DNA of 64,000 bases from positions 80,841 through 144,840 of the forward strand of contig CALKXJ010000010.1 of the NCBI GenBank assembly GCA_938003835.1. Direction: 5' to 3'. Origin of the DNA: an uncultured Bryobacteraceae bacterium. GTDB lineage: Bacteria > Acidobacteriota > Terriglobia > Bryobacterales > Bryobacteraceae. A program made the translations under genes and the position numbers. Positions 24,610 to 33,508 of the stretch are shown here, piece after piece (position 1 is the stretch's first letter; each line of letters starts with the position of its first letter). The notes below the pieces were generated by a model. It was not told where the DNA came from. It saw only the letters and a list, made by a program, of their open reading frames with translations, and did no database searches.

Positions 24610-24957
24610 ATGCCGTTGTGCGATGATACGCATGGTTTGCGCTTTATGCCGCCCGGCGAGGAAGGCTTGCGCCGCCAGGAACGCCGCCAGCTCCATGCCA
24701 GAGCCATCGTCAACTGGGAGGATGCTTCCGGCAAGCTATGCCGGGTGCGCGGGCTCTGCCGGAACTACTCGGACACCGGGGCCGGCCTCGTGCTGCCCGA
24801 ACCGGTGCCGGTCCGCGCGCTAGTGGGAATCGAAATCCCCGAGCTTGCGCTCAAGGCGACGGCGACGGTGCGCTACTGCCGTCGGGGACTCAAGGGATTC
24901 TATGTCGGTCTTGCAGCTACATCCGGCACGGGGTGGCAGCCATCCGCACGAGGATGA
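24610..24957 (+). CDS. PilZ-domain protein
   Basis: A 115-residue soluble protein. The PilZ pattern is visible as RRQLHARA (the RxxxR c-di-GMP clamp) followed about 30 residues later by RNYSDTGAGLVLP (D/N-x-S-x-x-G) and a beta-barrel ending RRGLKGFYVGLA. It probably binds cyclic di-GMP. The start is uncertain: ATG 24610 lies only a few bases after a TATAGT element, and ATG 24646 (MPPGEEGLRR) is an alternative that keeps the whole domain. Its stop overlaps the start of the DUF218 gene (ATGA), so the two are coupled. Confidence 0.78.
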   Translation: MPLCDDTHGLRFMPPGEEGLRRQERRQLHARAIVNWEDASGKLCRVRGLCRNYSDTGAGLVLPEPVPVRALVGIEIPELALKATATVRYCRRGLKGFYVGLAATSGTGWQPSARG

Positions 24958-25574
24958 GAGCAGCGAAACTTCGGCGGGGGGCGATCTGGCTGCTGGCGGC
25001 GGCCGGAGCGCTGCTCGGCTTGGTGACCCTCACCCCGCTGGTCCAGTGGTGGACGCGGGCCCTGGCCGGCGCCTGGTCGGAAGCTGACGGCGCCGTGCTT
25101 GTGGTTCTGACCGGCTCGGATCTCGACGACGGGATTCTGGGTTACAGCTCCTACTGGCGGGCGGTGTACGCGGTGCTGATCTGGCGCACGCGCCGCCCTG
25201 CGGAGATCTGGATCTCCGGAGGCGGCCCAATGGAGGTGCCGATGGCCGAGTCGATGAAGACCTTCCTGGTGGCCTCGGGCGTGCCCGCATCCCGAATTCA
25301 TGTCGAAGGCGACTCGCGCTCGACCTGGGAGAGCGCCCAGCGCATGAGCCGGCTTTTGGAGGCCGAGTCCCGCCCCATCGCGCTGCTCACCAGCGACTAT
25401 CACATGTTGCGTGCCCGCCGCATGTTCGAGAAGGCCGGCCTCAAGGTTTTGCCGATGCCCATCCCCGACGGGCTCAAACGCGCCACGCGCATGCACCTGC
25501 GCTGGTGGGTCTTCCTCGACCTGGCGCGGGAGAGTGCGGCCATCGTTGTGGCATGGATGGAACACCGGATCTGA
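24954..25574 (+). CDS. DUF218 (YdcF/SanA-like) membrane-anchored protein
   Basis: A 206-residue protein with one N-terminal helix (AIWLLAAAGALLGLVTLTPL) and a DUF218 domain: AVLVVLTGSDL, EIWISGGGP, HVEGDSRSTWESAQRM, and LLTSDYHMLRARRMF. Members such as YdcF, SanA and ElyC act at the envelope, but their chemistry is not well settled. The ATG overlaps the pilZ stop (ATGA). The cation exporter gene follows 48 bases later with its own ribosome site. Confidence 0.85.
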   Translation: MRAAKLRRGAIWLLAAAGALLGLVTLTPLVQWWTRALAGAWSEADGAVLVVLTGSDLDDGILGYSSYWRAVYAVLIWRTRRPAEIWISGGGPMEVPMAESMKTFLVASGVPASRIHVEGDSRSTWESAQRMSRLLEAESRPIALLTSDYHMLRARRMFEKAGLKVLPMPIPDGLKRATRMHLRWWVFLDLARESAAIVVAWMEHRI

Positions 25575-25622
25575 TGGGCGGCTTCCGGCGGCTGAGATAG
25601 TCTGGAAAGAAGGAGTCATCGG

Positions 25623-26570
25623 GTGGCGCACGTCGATCACCGCCTACGCCTGGGCCGGGTGCTGATTGGGTCGCTCGTGGCGACCGTCGCCTTCGTCGCC
25701 GTCGAGGTGGCGGCCGGCCTAAAGGCCCACAGCCTCGCTCTGCTCTCCGACGCCGGCCACAACTTTACCGACGCGCTGGCCCTGGCGCTGGCCGCGCTCG
25801 GTTTCTACTTCGAGTCCCGCCCGCCCGACGAGATCAAGACCTACGGCTACCACCGGGCAGGCGTTTTGGCCGCCTTTGTCAACGCCTTGACCCTGCTCGG
25901 CTTGGCGGGGTTCATCCTCTGGGAGAGCTACCACCGGCTGCGCGCACCCCAGCCGGTCGACGATCTGATCATGCTCGTCGTGGCGGCGCTCGGCCTGGTG
26001 GTGAACGTGGCCATCATGATCGCCCTCCACCGCGATCAGGGCCGCGATCTGAACATCCGCGCCGCCTATGTCCACATGCTAGGTGACGCGCTTGGCTCCA
26101 TCGGCATCATCGCCGGCTCAATCCTGATCCGTTACACCGGCTGGCACATCATCGACCCCATCCTGTCGGTTTTCATCGCCGCCCTGATCATCTGGACGGC
26201 CTGGGACATCGTCCGGGACACGCTGAATATTCTGCTCGAGGGGCTGCCCCGCGGCATGACGCTTGAGGCAGTCACTCAGGCCATCCGCGAGATTCCCGGC
26301 GTCAAGGACGTCCACGACCTGCACATCTGGAGCCTGGGGACCAGGACGCACGCCTTAAGCTGCCACGTCGTGATCGCCGACATTCCGCCCTCGGAGAGCG
26401 CGCCGGTGCTGGCGCGGCTCAACCGCATGCTGGCGGAGCGCTTCGGAATTCATCACACGACGGTGCAGTTCGAGTGCACTGAGTGCGCCGTTTCACTCAA
26501 CGGCTGCACGATCCTCGTCCCGGTGCGCCAGCGAGCGGAGCCCCTCAGCTCGCAACTTCCTTCCAGGTGA
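25623..26570 (+). CDS. Cation diffusion facilitator (CzcD/ZitB-type) metal exporter
   Basis: A 315-residue inner-membrane protein with six helices and a C-terminal cytoplasmic domain. The two halves of the metal site are HNFTD (helix 2) and HMLGD (helix 5), the His/Asp set typical of zinc exporters. The C-terminal domain holds VKDVHDLHIWSLGTRTHAL as in CzcD and ends with a Cys-containing tail (FECTECAVSLNGC) that may sense metal. GTG at 25623 is chosen because AAGGAG lies 8 bases before it and the usual DHRLRLG start follows. The 3' end overlaps the convergent Gfo/Idh gene by 26 bases. Confidence 0.9.
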   Translation: MAHVDHRLRLGRVLIGSLVATVAFVAVEVAAGLKAHSLALLSDAGHNFTDALALALAALGFYFESRPPDEIKTYGYHRAGVLAAFVNALTLLGLAGFILWESYHRLRAPQPVDDLIMLVVAALGLVVNVAIMIALHRDQGRDLNIRAAYVHMLGDALGSIGIIAGSILIRYTGWHIIDPILSVFIAALIIWTAWDIVRDTLNILLEGLPRGMTLEAVTQAIREIPGVKDVHDLHIWSLGTRTHALSCHVVIADIPPSESAPVLARLNRMLAERFGIHHTTVQFECTECAVSLNGCTILVPVRQRAEPLSSQLPSR

Positions 26571-27660
26571 CGATGCGCCGCTCGTAGATCGACCGGGTCG
26601 CCATGATCGGCACCAGGGTCGAGATGTATGCCGACTCGACGTCGTTGATCGGGGGCTTGCGGTTGGCGCGCACGTTGTCGATGAAGGCGGCCAGCGACAG
26701 GTAGCTCGAATCCTTCCCGGCGTTCTCCACCTCGAGCTGGATCGGCGGGCCCTTCTGCTCGCGCGGTTGCCAGACGGCCGCCTGCAAATCGATGGCGCCC
26801 TGGCTGCCGAACACCCGCATCGCATGGCCGCTGAAGCCCGGCGGGTCGAAGTAGTGGTGGCTGAAGCTGACGCGGCTCGACGGGTAGTCGAAGATCACGC
26901 TGTAGTTGTCCATCACCGTCCGGCCCGGGGGCTCATTGACGAACAGAGTGGTGCCGCCGGAACCGTAGACCCGTTCCGGATGCGCGCCGATCGCCCAGGT
27001 GAACAGGTCCAGGATATGTATGCCCTGGTCGACGATGATGTCGCCGCACTTGGTCCGGTCGAAGTACCAGGGAATAGTCCGCGGCAGATCGCCGCCGAAG
27101 CGCGTCCCCTGGCAGAAGAGCACCTTGCCGATGCCGCCGGAGTGGATGAAGCGCTCCGCCGCGTTGATCTTCGGGTCGAAGCGCAACTGGAAGCCCACCT
27201 GCATGATGCCCTTGGCCGATTTGGCCGCCTGGCGGACCATCTTGCAGTCGGCGACGGTGAGCGCCAGAGGCTTTTCGGCATAGAGATGCCGGCCGACCTC
27301 GAGGATGGCAATGTTGACGTCGCGGTGCAGGTAGTCCGGCACGGCCTGCACGACGGCCTCGATATCCTTGCGCTCATCGAGCATCTTGCGGAAATCGGTA
27401 TAAGCGGCTGCCTTGCCGCCGGCCTGGGCCACCTGCGCCGCGGCCGCCGAGGCGCGCTCGGCGTCGACGTCGCAGACGGCCACCACTTCGACGCCGGGCA
27501 CCTGGAGCATATGCCGCAGCAGGAAGCTCCCGCGGTTGCCGACCCCGACAAAGGCGACGCGCACGGTGTCGGACCGGGATTGGCCTTTGAGGATTGCCGG
27601 CGCTGCGGCGAGCGCGGCAGGAGCCGCCAGGAAGCGGCGGCGCGAAAACGAGCTGTTCAT
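26545..27660 (-). CDS. Gfo/Idh/MocA-family oxidoreductase with Tat signal
   Basis: A 371-residue protein with a clear Tat leader (SRRRFLAAPAALAAAPAIL) followed by a Rossmann domain (VRVAFVGVGNRGSFL), the family motif LYAEKPLA, and the catalytic D-x-x-x-H region (IIVDQGIHILDLFTW). Such enzymes oxidise or rearrange sugars using tightly bound NAD(P). Export of the folded, cofactor-loaded protein is implied by the Tat leader. ATG 27660 follows GGAGG at 6 bases; a longer reading adds residues before the leader and is rejected. It lies downstream of aldA and the TIM-barrel gene on the same strand, which suggests a sugar-catabolic set with unknown substrate. Confidence 0.87.
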   Translation of the reverse strand: MNSSFSRRRFLAAPAALAAAPAILKGQSRSDTVRVAFVGVGNRGSFLLRHMLQVPGVEVVAVCDVDAERASAAAAQVAQAGGKAAAYTDFRKMLDERKDIEAVVQAVPDYLHRDVNIAILEVGRHLYAEKPLALTVADCKMVRQAAKSAKGIMQVGFQLRFDPKINAAERFIHSGGIGKVLFCQGTRFGGDLPRTIPWYFDRTKCGDIIVDQGIHILDLFTWAIGAHPERVYGSGGTTLFVNEPPGRTVMDNYSVIFDYPSSRVSFSHHYFDPPGFSGHAMRVFGSQGAIDLQAAVWQPREQKGPPIQLEVENAGKDSSYLSLAAFIDNVRANRKPPINDVESAYISTLVPIMATRSIYERRIVTWKEVAS

Positions 27661-27719
27661 GTTGACCTCCGGTGTGTTGGAGCCCTCGAGGCGATGTGCC
27701 ATGGCGGAAACCGCCTTTT

Positions 27720-27725
27720 ATTATA
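27720..27725 (-). promoter_or_regulatory. Possible -10 element for the Gfo/Idh gene
   Basis: TATAAT on the minus strand, 60 bases before the Gfo/Idh ATG, in otherwise GC-rich sequence. No convincing -35 is present at 16-18 bases. A small hairpin (GGCGG-TTT-CCGCC, around 27704-27716) would lie at the very 5' end of the transcript. Confidence 0.35.
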
Positions 27726-27762
27726 GGGAAACACCGGCGCCACCGCCCGAGAGCGCCTCCGT

Positions 27763-29199
27763 TCAGTAACGTTGCAGGTAGACGACGTGCGTCTGGAGAT
27801 ACTCGTACAATCCGTGCTTGCCGTCGGCGCCGCCGATGCCGCTCTTGCGCCAGCCGGCGTGAAAGCCCTGCATGGCCTCGAAGTTCTCGCGGTTGATATA
27901 GGTTTCCCCGAAGCGGATCTCCTGGCAGGCACGCAGCGCCACGTTCAGATCCCGCGTGTAGATCGAGGAGGTGAGCCCGTAGTCGGAGTCGTTGGCGTAG
28001 GCGATGGCCTCGTCGAGATCCTCGAAGGTCACGATCGGGACCACCGGGCCGAACGTCTCGCGGCGGATGATCTCCATCTGCTGGCGGCAGCCGGCAAGAA
28101 CGGTCGGCTCGTAGTAGTAGCCGCGCTCGTCCGGACCGCGCTTGCCCCCAGTGACGAGCTCGGCGCCCGCCTCGAGCGCCCCGCGCACCAGCCGGTCCAC
28201 TTTCCGGAAGCCGGCCTCGTTGATGAGCGGGCCGTAGTCGACCGTGGGATCAGCCAGCGGATCGCCAAAGCGCGTCTGGCGCATCGCCTCGGCCAGCCGC
28301 CCGGTGAACTCCTGGGCGACGGATCGCTGGACGTAGACGCGCTCGGCGCAGTTGCACACCTGGCCGCTGTTGAGCACGCGCGAGGCCTTCACTGCGCGCA
28401 CCGCCAGCTCGATGTCGGCATCCGCCATGACGATGGCGGGCGCCTTGCCCCCCAGCTCGAGATTCACCTTGGTGATGTTGGGCGCGGCTGCCGCCATGAT
28501 GGCCGAGCCTGTCTCGACGCTGCCGGTGAAGCTCACCATGCCGATGCGAGGCGAGGAGGCCAGCGCGTGTCCGGCCGTCGGCCCCCGCCCGTGCACGATG
28601 TTGATCAGACCGGCGGGCAGGCCCGCCTCAGCCACGATCTCGGCGAATTTGACGGCGTTGTGCGGGGTCTCCTCGCTCGGCTTGATGACGATGGTGTTGC
28701 CCGCCACCAGCGCGGGCGCCGCCTTGCGGGCGATCAGGAAGAACGGAAAGTTCCAGGGCAGAATTCCGCCGATGACGCCGATGGGCTGGCGGAACAACAG
28801 GATGGTCTCCCCCGGACGGTCGCTCTCGATAATCTCGCCCTCGATGCGACGGGCCCACTCTGCCATGTAGTCGATGTAGTCAGCGGTGAAGTTCACCTCC
28901 GTGCGGGCAAGATCGAGCGTCTTGCCCTGCTCCTCGGTGATGATGCGCGCCAGAGGCTCCACGCGCTGGCGGATTCGCGCGGCGATCTCGCGCAGGACGC
29001 GGGCCCGCTCGATGGCGGGCCGCCGCGCCCAGGCCGGCTGAGCCCTTTCGGCCGCGGCGACCGCCGCCTCGACGTCTCCGGGACTCGAATCGGGCACCGT
29101 GCAGATCGGGTGGCCGTTGGCCGGGTTCCTCACCACAATGCGCTCGGTCGAACTCGCCGGCACAAACCGGCCGTCGATGAAATTGTCGTAGTGCTGCAT
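27763..29199 (-). CDS. aldA: Lactaldehyde/glycolaldehyde dehydrogenase-type aldehyde dehydrogenase
   Basis: A 478-residue NAD-dependent aldehyde dehydrogenase. The catalytic Cys is in SGQVCNCAERVYVQ, the general base Glu in VNLELGGKAP, and the cofactor fold in GSVETGS. The motif around the active Cys and the C-terminal block HAGWRKSGIGGADGKHGLYE closely resemble Escherichia coli AldA as I remember it, so L-lactaldehyde or glycolaldehyde is the likely substrate, as in fucose and rhamnose breakdown. It is cytoplasmic with no leader. It lies between the TIM-barrel gene and the Gfo/Idh gene on the same strand with short spacers (23 and 102 bases). Confidence 0.9.
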   Translation of the reverse strand: MQHYDNFIDGRFVPASSTERIVVRNPANGHPICTVPDSSPGDVEAAVAAAERAQPAWARRPAIERARVLREIAARIRQRVEPLARIITEEQGKTLDLARTEVNFTADYIDYMAEWARRIEGEIIESDRPGETILLFRQPIGVIGGILPWNFPFFLIARKAAPALVAGNTIVIKPSEETPHNAVKFAEIVAEAGLPAGLINIVHGRGPTAGHALASSPRIGMVSFTGSVETGSAIMAAAAPNITKVNLELGGKAPAIVMADADIELAVRAVKASRVLNSGQVCNCAERVYVQRSVAQEFTGRLAEAMRQTRFGDPLADPTVDYGPLINEAGFRKVDRLVRGALEAGAELVTGGKRGPDERGYYYEPTVLAGCRQQMEIIRRETFGPVVPIVTFEDLDEAIAYANDSDYGLTSSIYTRDLNVALRACQEIRFGETYINRENFEAMQGFHAGWRKSGIGGADGKHGLYEYLQTHVVYLQRY

Positions 29200-29222
29200 C
29201 TCGGACGCCTCCGGCGTCCATT

Positions 29223-30134
29223 CTAGAAGAACGAGACGCCCACCTCGCGCGCCACTTTCTGGATGTAGCGCTTGCCCTCCTCGTACTCCTCCGGGCCTTT
29301 GAGGTGTTCCATCATGAGCGGCGCGTCAGCCTCCAGGCGGGCCAGCTCCGTCAGGTACGTCCGGTAGTCGATTTCACCGCGCCCGGGAATGACCTCGCGG
29401 AAGTGGACATTCATTTCGACCACCCACTCGAGATCCTTGGCGTGACAGGAGCGGATCCAGCGCCCGAGCTTGCGGAAACAGTCCTCGATAAAGGCAGCGT
29501 TGTTGTAGAACCGTTCCGGGCTGTTGACGCCGTTGCATACGTCGATGTGCACGGCGAAGCCCGTCCGGTCGATCGCCTTGATCAGCTTCAAGTACTGGTC
29601 GGCGTCGGTGGGCAGCGCCCAGCCCATCATCTCGAGCGTGAAGCGAGTGCGCTTCGGCTTGACCTCATCGAGCAGACGGCGACAATTCTCCACCGTGGCG
29701 TCGAAGAACTCCTGCGAAAAATTCTTCGGATGCGGACCGTACCAGACCTTGGGGTTGAACGAGCCGGCGATGTCCACGCAGCAGCGCGCCCCCACCTCCT
29801 CGGCAAGGGCCAGCCGCTCGGCCACGTAGCGCAGGTTCTCCTTGCGCTTTTCCGGATCCGGATCGAGCATGTTCCGCCAGGCGCCCACTTCGGCGATGAC
29901 GACATTTTCCGCCGCGAAGGCCTTTTCGATTTCGCGAATGCGCGCCGTGTCGGAAAGCTTCGCCTCCGGGCAGTAAGCGGCGCTGTAGCCCAGGCGGCGG
30001 TGCTCGCGCGCCAGCTCGCGCGGATCGTCGCTTTTCAGGAAAATCGGCCCGCCGAAGCGGATCCGGTTGCCCGGAGCAGCCATGGCGGTGGAGGCGCTGG
30101 CGGCCAGGAAGGTGCGTCGGCTGAAAGTGCGCAT
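29223..30134 (-). CDS. Sugar phosphate isomerase/epimerase-like TIM barrel protein, Tat-exported
   Basis: A 303-residue protein with a Tat leader (RTFSRRTFLAASASTAMA) followed by an AP-endonuclease-2/xylose-isomerase-like barrel. Candidate metal ligands appear in order: FTLEMMGW, VHIDVCNG, SCHAKDLEW and MMEHLKG. Substrate unknown; the family covers isomerases, epimerases and keto-carbohydrate enzymes. ATG 30134 is supported by AAGGAGA 6 bases upstream. It probably works with the Gfo/Idh enzyme, since Tat-exported pairs of these two families are common in Planctomycetota and Acidobacteriota (recollection). Confidence 0.82.
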   Translation of the reverse strand: MRTFSRRTFLAASASTAMAAPGNRIRFGGPIFLKSDDPRELAREHRRLGYSAAYCPEAKLSDTARIREIEKAFAAENVVIAEVGAWRNMLDPDPEKRKENLRYVAERLALAEEVGARCCVDIAGSFNPKVWYGPHPKNFSQEFFDATVENCRRLLDEVKPKRTRFTLEMMGWALPTDADQYLKLIKAIDRTGFAVHIDVCNGVNSPERFYNNAAFIEDCFRKLGRWIRSCHAKDLEWVVEMNVHFREVIPGRGEIDYRTYLTELARLEADAPLMMEHLKGPEEYEEGKRYIQKVAREVGVSFF

Positions 30135-30181
30135 TGAGGTCTCCTTGGGGAATTCTCTCGCTCGATGATACCCTGTCCGGC

Positions 30182-30940
30182 TCAGGCGCGTTCCGGCTTG
30201 CGCGCCACCAGATACAGGCTCTGCCCGAACGGCAACCTCAGGCCCGCCCGGATCAGCAGGCTTTCCAGATACAGGGCTGCGTAAAAGAGACCCTCCAGCG
30301 GGGCCGGCAGGGGCTGGAGCCCCGAGGCCGGCCGGGCGCGAACGAGCGGCTCCCAAAGGCGGAACTTGACGAGGGCCAGCGGGCTCAGCAGGAAGTTGGC
30401 GAAGGTTAGCCGCTCGATCTCCAGACCCGCGCCGGCTGCCAGGTTTCTCAGGCGCGCGGGCGTGAACCGCTGCCGTTCCCAGACGAACTCGGAATGGCGG
30501 CTTCGGAAGATCTTGAGCGCGGAGGTCCGCACCAGGAGTCGCCCGCCGGGCCGCACCAGGCGTGCGCATTCCCGGAAGGCGCGGAAGTCCTCACCCGGGG
30601 CAAAGTGAGCCAGCACGTCCATGAGCAGCACCAGGTCGAAGCTTCGATCCGGAAAGGGTAGCGCCAGCAGGTTGGCCTGGACGCTCGGGACGCCATGATC
30701 ATGGGAGGAGATTCGCACCGCCTGCGCGTCCAAGTCCGCGGTCACCACCGGCGCCCGGTAGCGCGCCGCCACCAGCGCGGCAAAGTAGCCCGTGCCGGCC
30801 CCGCCTTCGAAGATTCTCATCGGGCGGTCACCCTCGATCAGCGGATCGAGCAGGGCAAAGGCGATCCGGCGCATGCCGCGGAACCACCACAGGCTCTGCT
30901 CTGCCCGGACGATATTACCGATCTCTTCTGGGTTGATCAT
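30182..30940 (-). CDS. Class I SAM-dependent methyltransferase
   Basis: A 252-residue protein with a zinc-free class I fold: motif I IFEGGAGTGYFAAL, acidic VVTADLDAQAV, ANLLALPFPDRSFDLV and LVRPGGRLLVRTS. The N-terminal EQSLWWFRGMRR is typical of methyltransferases placed beside GT2 and GT39 genes in polysaccharide clusters. It is divergent from the GT39 gene with about 40 bases between the two starts, so the two promoters must overlap. The acceptor is probably a sugar or lipid of the neighbouring glycan pathway (inference from context). Confidence 0.82.
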   Translation of the reverse strand: MINPEEIGNIVRAEQSLWWFRGMRRIAFALLDPLIEGDRPMRIFEGGAGTGYFAALVAARYRAPVVTADLDAQAVRISSHDHGVPSVQANLLALPFPDRSFDLVLLMDVLAHFAPGEDFRAFRECARLVRPGGRLLVRTSALKIFRSRHSEFVWERQRFTPARLRNLAAGAGLEIERLTFANFLLSPLALVKFRLWEPLVRARPASGLQPLPAPLEGLFYAALYLESLLIRAGLRLPFGQSLYLVARKPERA

Positions 30941-30980
30941 GTCGGCGAAACGGCAGACCCCAGACTCCGATTATGATGGA

Positions 30981-32687
30981 ATGCCCCGGCCGATGCGGAT
31001 GAGGGCCAAATTCCGGGCGGTTGCGGCGATCCTGCTGGCCGCCTACGCCTGTGTGCTGGTGTGGAACGCCTGGCGTGTCGGCATCACCATGGACGAGCCG
31101 ACGCGACTGCTCGGCGCCCAGCTCTACTGGATGAATCTGCCGGACCATCAGCCGATCGACCAGCCGCCCCTGCTCAGCATGGTTACCGGCTGGGCGCCCC
31201 GCCTGCTCGACATCCCGCTCATGCGGGACCACCCCATCTGGAAGCAGCAGTGGAAGGAGCACGTCTCCTCGTTCATCCTCGACCGAGTCCCCGGCGAGAC
31301 CATCCACCGGCTGTTTTTCCTGGCGCGGCTGGGGGTCATCCCGTTCGCCCTGCTCACCGCCCTTCTTTTGTGGCGCTGGGCGCGCGAGCTGTTCGACGAG
31401 GTCACCGCCTTCCTCGTTTTCCTCCTGTTCCTGCTGCTGCCGGAGCCCCGCGGGCACGCCGCGCTGGTCACCTCGGATCTGCCGGCCACGTTCAGCTACC
31501 TGTTGGCCGGCTACTGCGCCTGGCGCTACTGGCGGGCGCCATCGATCGGCGGAGCGGTCTTCCTAGGGCTGGCCTCGGGACTGGCCCTCATCACTAAACT
31601 GTCGCTACTGATCGTGCCGCTGGTGGCCGGTCTGATCGTCCTGGGCCGCGCGCTCGGCTCGCCCTCCGGCCGGCGTACGGCACCGGCGGCGGTTGCCCTC
31701 TTGATCCTGGTGAGCTGGCTCGTGCCTGCGGCCGCCTACAAGTTCGACACCCGGCGTCTGACGCCGGTCGAGCTCGCCGACATGAGCCGCCGGCAGGAAT
31801 ATCCGCCCCTGCTTCTCCAGGCGGCCCGCCTGCTTACGGCCGTTCCGCTTCCGAGGGATCTCCAGACCGGCATCCGCCAGATGGGGAACTACTATAAGGA
31901 GGGCACCCGGGTCTACCTGCTCGGCCGGATCTACCCTCACGGCCACTGGTCCTATTATCTGGTAACGCTCGCGCTGAAACCCCCCATCGCCTTCCAGATT
32001 CTTGTGGTAGTGGGACTGGCGGTAATGCTGGCCGGCCTTTGGCGGCGCCGCTTGCCGCCTGACCGGCTCTTCGTGCTCATACCGGGCTTCATCTATCTCG
32101 GCTTCTCCATGGCCTCCCCCATTCAGCTCGGCATCCGCCTGATTCTGCCCGCCATCGGCTTTTTTCTGCTGGTAGCGGGATTCGGCATCGCCTGGCTGCG
32201 CACACAGCGCGGGGGCAAGGCGGCGCTGGCGGCCCTGTACGCCTTCCTGGTGCTTTCTACCGGGCGCATCTTCCCGCACGACATCTCCTATTTCAACGAG
32301 TGGGCGGGCGGCCCGGAAAACGGCTGGCGCTACCTTTCCGACAGCAACATCGACTGGGGCCACTGTCTGCCCGAGCTGGCCGCCTACATGAAGCGCCACG
32401 GCATCGAGAGAATCAAGTTGTTCCCGTTCGGCTTCGACAAGCCGCACCGGTACTTCCGGCAGGGCGAGGCTGAGCTGGAGTTTACACCCTGGACGCCGGA
32501 CAGGATTCGGGGCCCGGTCTATGAGCCGGGGTCGGAAATCTATGCTGTTCCTGTTTCCCTTTTGGGAGGGCAATATTACGAGCCGGACTTCAGAGATTAC
32601 TTGAAGTTTTTCCGCGATCGCGCCCCAGACGCCAGACCCGGTTTTTGTATCTTCATCTTCGACCTCCGCCAAAAGCCTAGTACTTGA
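30981..32687 (+). CDS. GT39-type (PMT-like) membrane glycosyltransferase
   Basis: A 568-residue polytopic protein of the GT-C superfamily. An early periplasmic loop holds the catalytic-type acidic pair (VGITMDEPTRLLGAQ), further helices follow, and the soluble end holds NGWRYLSDSNIDWG, a block common in bacterial PMT-like enzymes. It should transfer a sugar from a polyprenyl-phosphate donor on the outer face of the inner membrane. Start is probably ATG 30981, with ATG 30993 possible; a TATGAT lies directly upstream at 30972-30977. The GT2 gene downstream may make its lipid-linked donor. Confidence 0.83.
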   Translation: MPRPMRMRAKFRAVAAILLAAYACVLVWNAWRVGITMDEPTRLLGAQLYWMNLPDHQPIDQPPLLSMVTGWAPRLLDIPLMRDHPIWKQQWKEHVSSFILDRVPGETIHRLFFLARLGVIPFALLTALLLWRWARELFDEVTAFLVFLLFLLLPEPRGHAALVTSDLPATFSYLLAGYCAWRYWRAPSIGGAVFLGLASGLALITKLSLLIVPLVAGLIVLGRALGSPSGRRTAPAAVALLILVSWLVPAAAYKFDTRRLTPVELADMSRRQEYPPLLLQAARLLTAVPLPRDLQTGIRQMGNYYKEGTRVYLLGRIYPHGHWSYYLVTLALKPPIAFQILVVVGLAVMLAGLWRRRLPPDRLFVLIPGFIYLGFSMASPIQLGIRLILPAIGFFLLVAGFGIAWLRTQRGGKAALAALYAFLVLSTGRIFPHDISYFNEWAGGPENGWRYLSDSNIDWGHCLPELAAYMKRHGIERIKLFPFGFDKPHRYFRQGEAELEFTPWTPDRIRGPVYEPGSEIYAVPVSLLGGQYYEPDFRDYLKFFRDRAPDARPGFCIFIFDLRQKPST

Positions 32688-32737
32688 CAGCTTGTGGTAT
32701 CGTATTGGGCGGCTTCATACTGATTCGTGTAACGGGG

Positions 32738-33508
32738 ATGGCAGTGAATCAGCTCCCAAGCCTGACGATCTTTTTCCCAGCCTACAACGACGCTCCGTCG
32801 CTGCCCGCACTCATTGAGGAGGCCTTCCGGCAGGGCGAGCGCTGCGCGGCCGATCTCGAAGTCGTCGTCGTCGACGACGCCAGCCAGGACGATACCCAGG
32901 AGGTCCTGACCCGGCTCCGGGAGCGTTTCGGACCCCGCCTGCGCGTGGTCCGACACCAGACGAACCGCGGCTACGGCGGCGCCTTGCGCAGCGGCTTTCA
33001 AGCCGCCACCAAGGAGTATGTCTTCTACACCGACGGCGACGGGCAGTATGACCTGCGTGACCTGCCCCGCCTGGTCGAGCAGATGGGGCCGGGTGTGGGC
33101 CTGGTGAACGGTTACAAGACCTCACGGCAGGATGCCTGGTACCGCGTCGTGCTGGGCGAAATCTACCTGTTCGTCACCCGCCACCTGTTTTGGCTGAAGA
33201 TCCACGACGTCGATTGCGACTTCCGGCTCATCCGGCGCGAGGTGCTCGACGAGGTCCAGCTCACCAGCTCGAGCGGCGCCATCTGCGTCGAGCTGGTACG
33301 CCGGATCCAATCCACCGGTTGCGGCGTGGTCGAGGTCCCGGTGCGTCACCTGCCGCGCCTGCACGGCCGCTCGCAGTTCTTTCGACTCCCCAACCTCTGG
33401 AAGATGATAGTGGACGTGGGACGGCTCTTCGTCCTGCTGATGATTTTGGCAGACTTCCGTCCGGCGCGCCGGCGCTGGCCGGTTCCCGCTTCGGAGCGCG
33501 GAAAATGA
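32738..33508 (+). CDS. Family 2 glycosyltransferase, dolichol-phosphate-mannose-synthase-like
   Basis: A 256-residue cytoplasmic GT-A enzyme. Landmarks: IFFPAYNDAPSLPALIEE at the start, VVVVDDASQDDT (first Asp motif), FYTDGDGQYDLRDL (DxD-type region as in polyprenyl-phosphate sugar synthases), and RRIQSTGCGVVEVPVRH near the end. A final hydrophobic stretch (RLFVLLMILADF) may touch the membrane. It probably charges polyprenyl phosphate with a sugar for the GT39 enzyme upstream. ATG 32738 fits the family start; TTG 32684 would add 18 unlikely residues. The stop overlaps the epimerase start (ATGA). Confidence 0.87.
   Translation: MAVNQLPSLTIFFPAYNDAPSLPALIEEAFRQGERCAADLEVVVVDDASQDDTQEVLTRLRERFGPRLRVVRHQTNRGYGGALRSGFQAATKEYVFYTDGDGQYDLRDLPRLVEQMGPGVGLVNGYKTSRQDAWYRVVLGEIYLFVTRHLFWLKIHDVDCDFRLIRREVLDEVQLTSSSGAICVELVRRIQSTGCGVVEVPVRHLPRLHGRSQFFRLPNLWKMIVDVGRLFVLLMILADFRPARRRWPVPASERGK

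Noticed and set aside
27703..27725. Hairpin GGCGG-AAA-CCGCC followed by TTTTATTAT as a plus-strand terminator
   Set aside because: No plus-strand gene ends nearby, since the exporter stops more than 1 kb upstream. More likely a 5' hairpin of the minus-strand Gfo/Idh transcript.
32684..32710. TTGACA near the GT2 gene as a -35 promoter element
   Set aside because: No -10-like sequence lies 16-18 bases downstream; probably chance.
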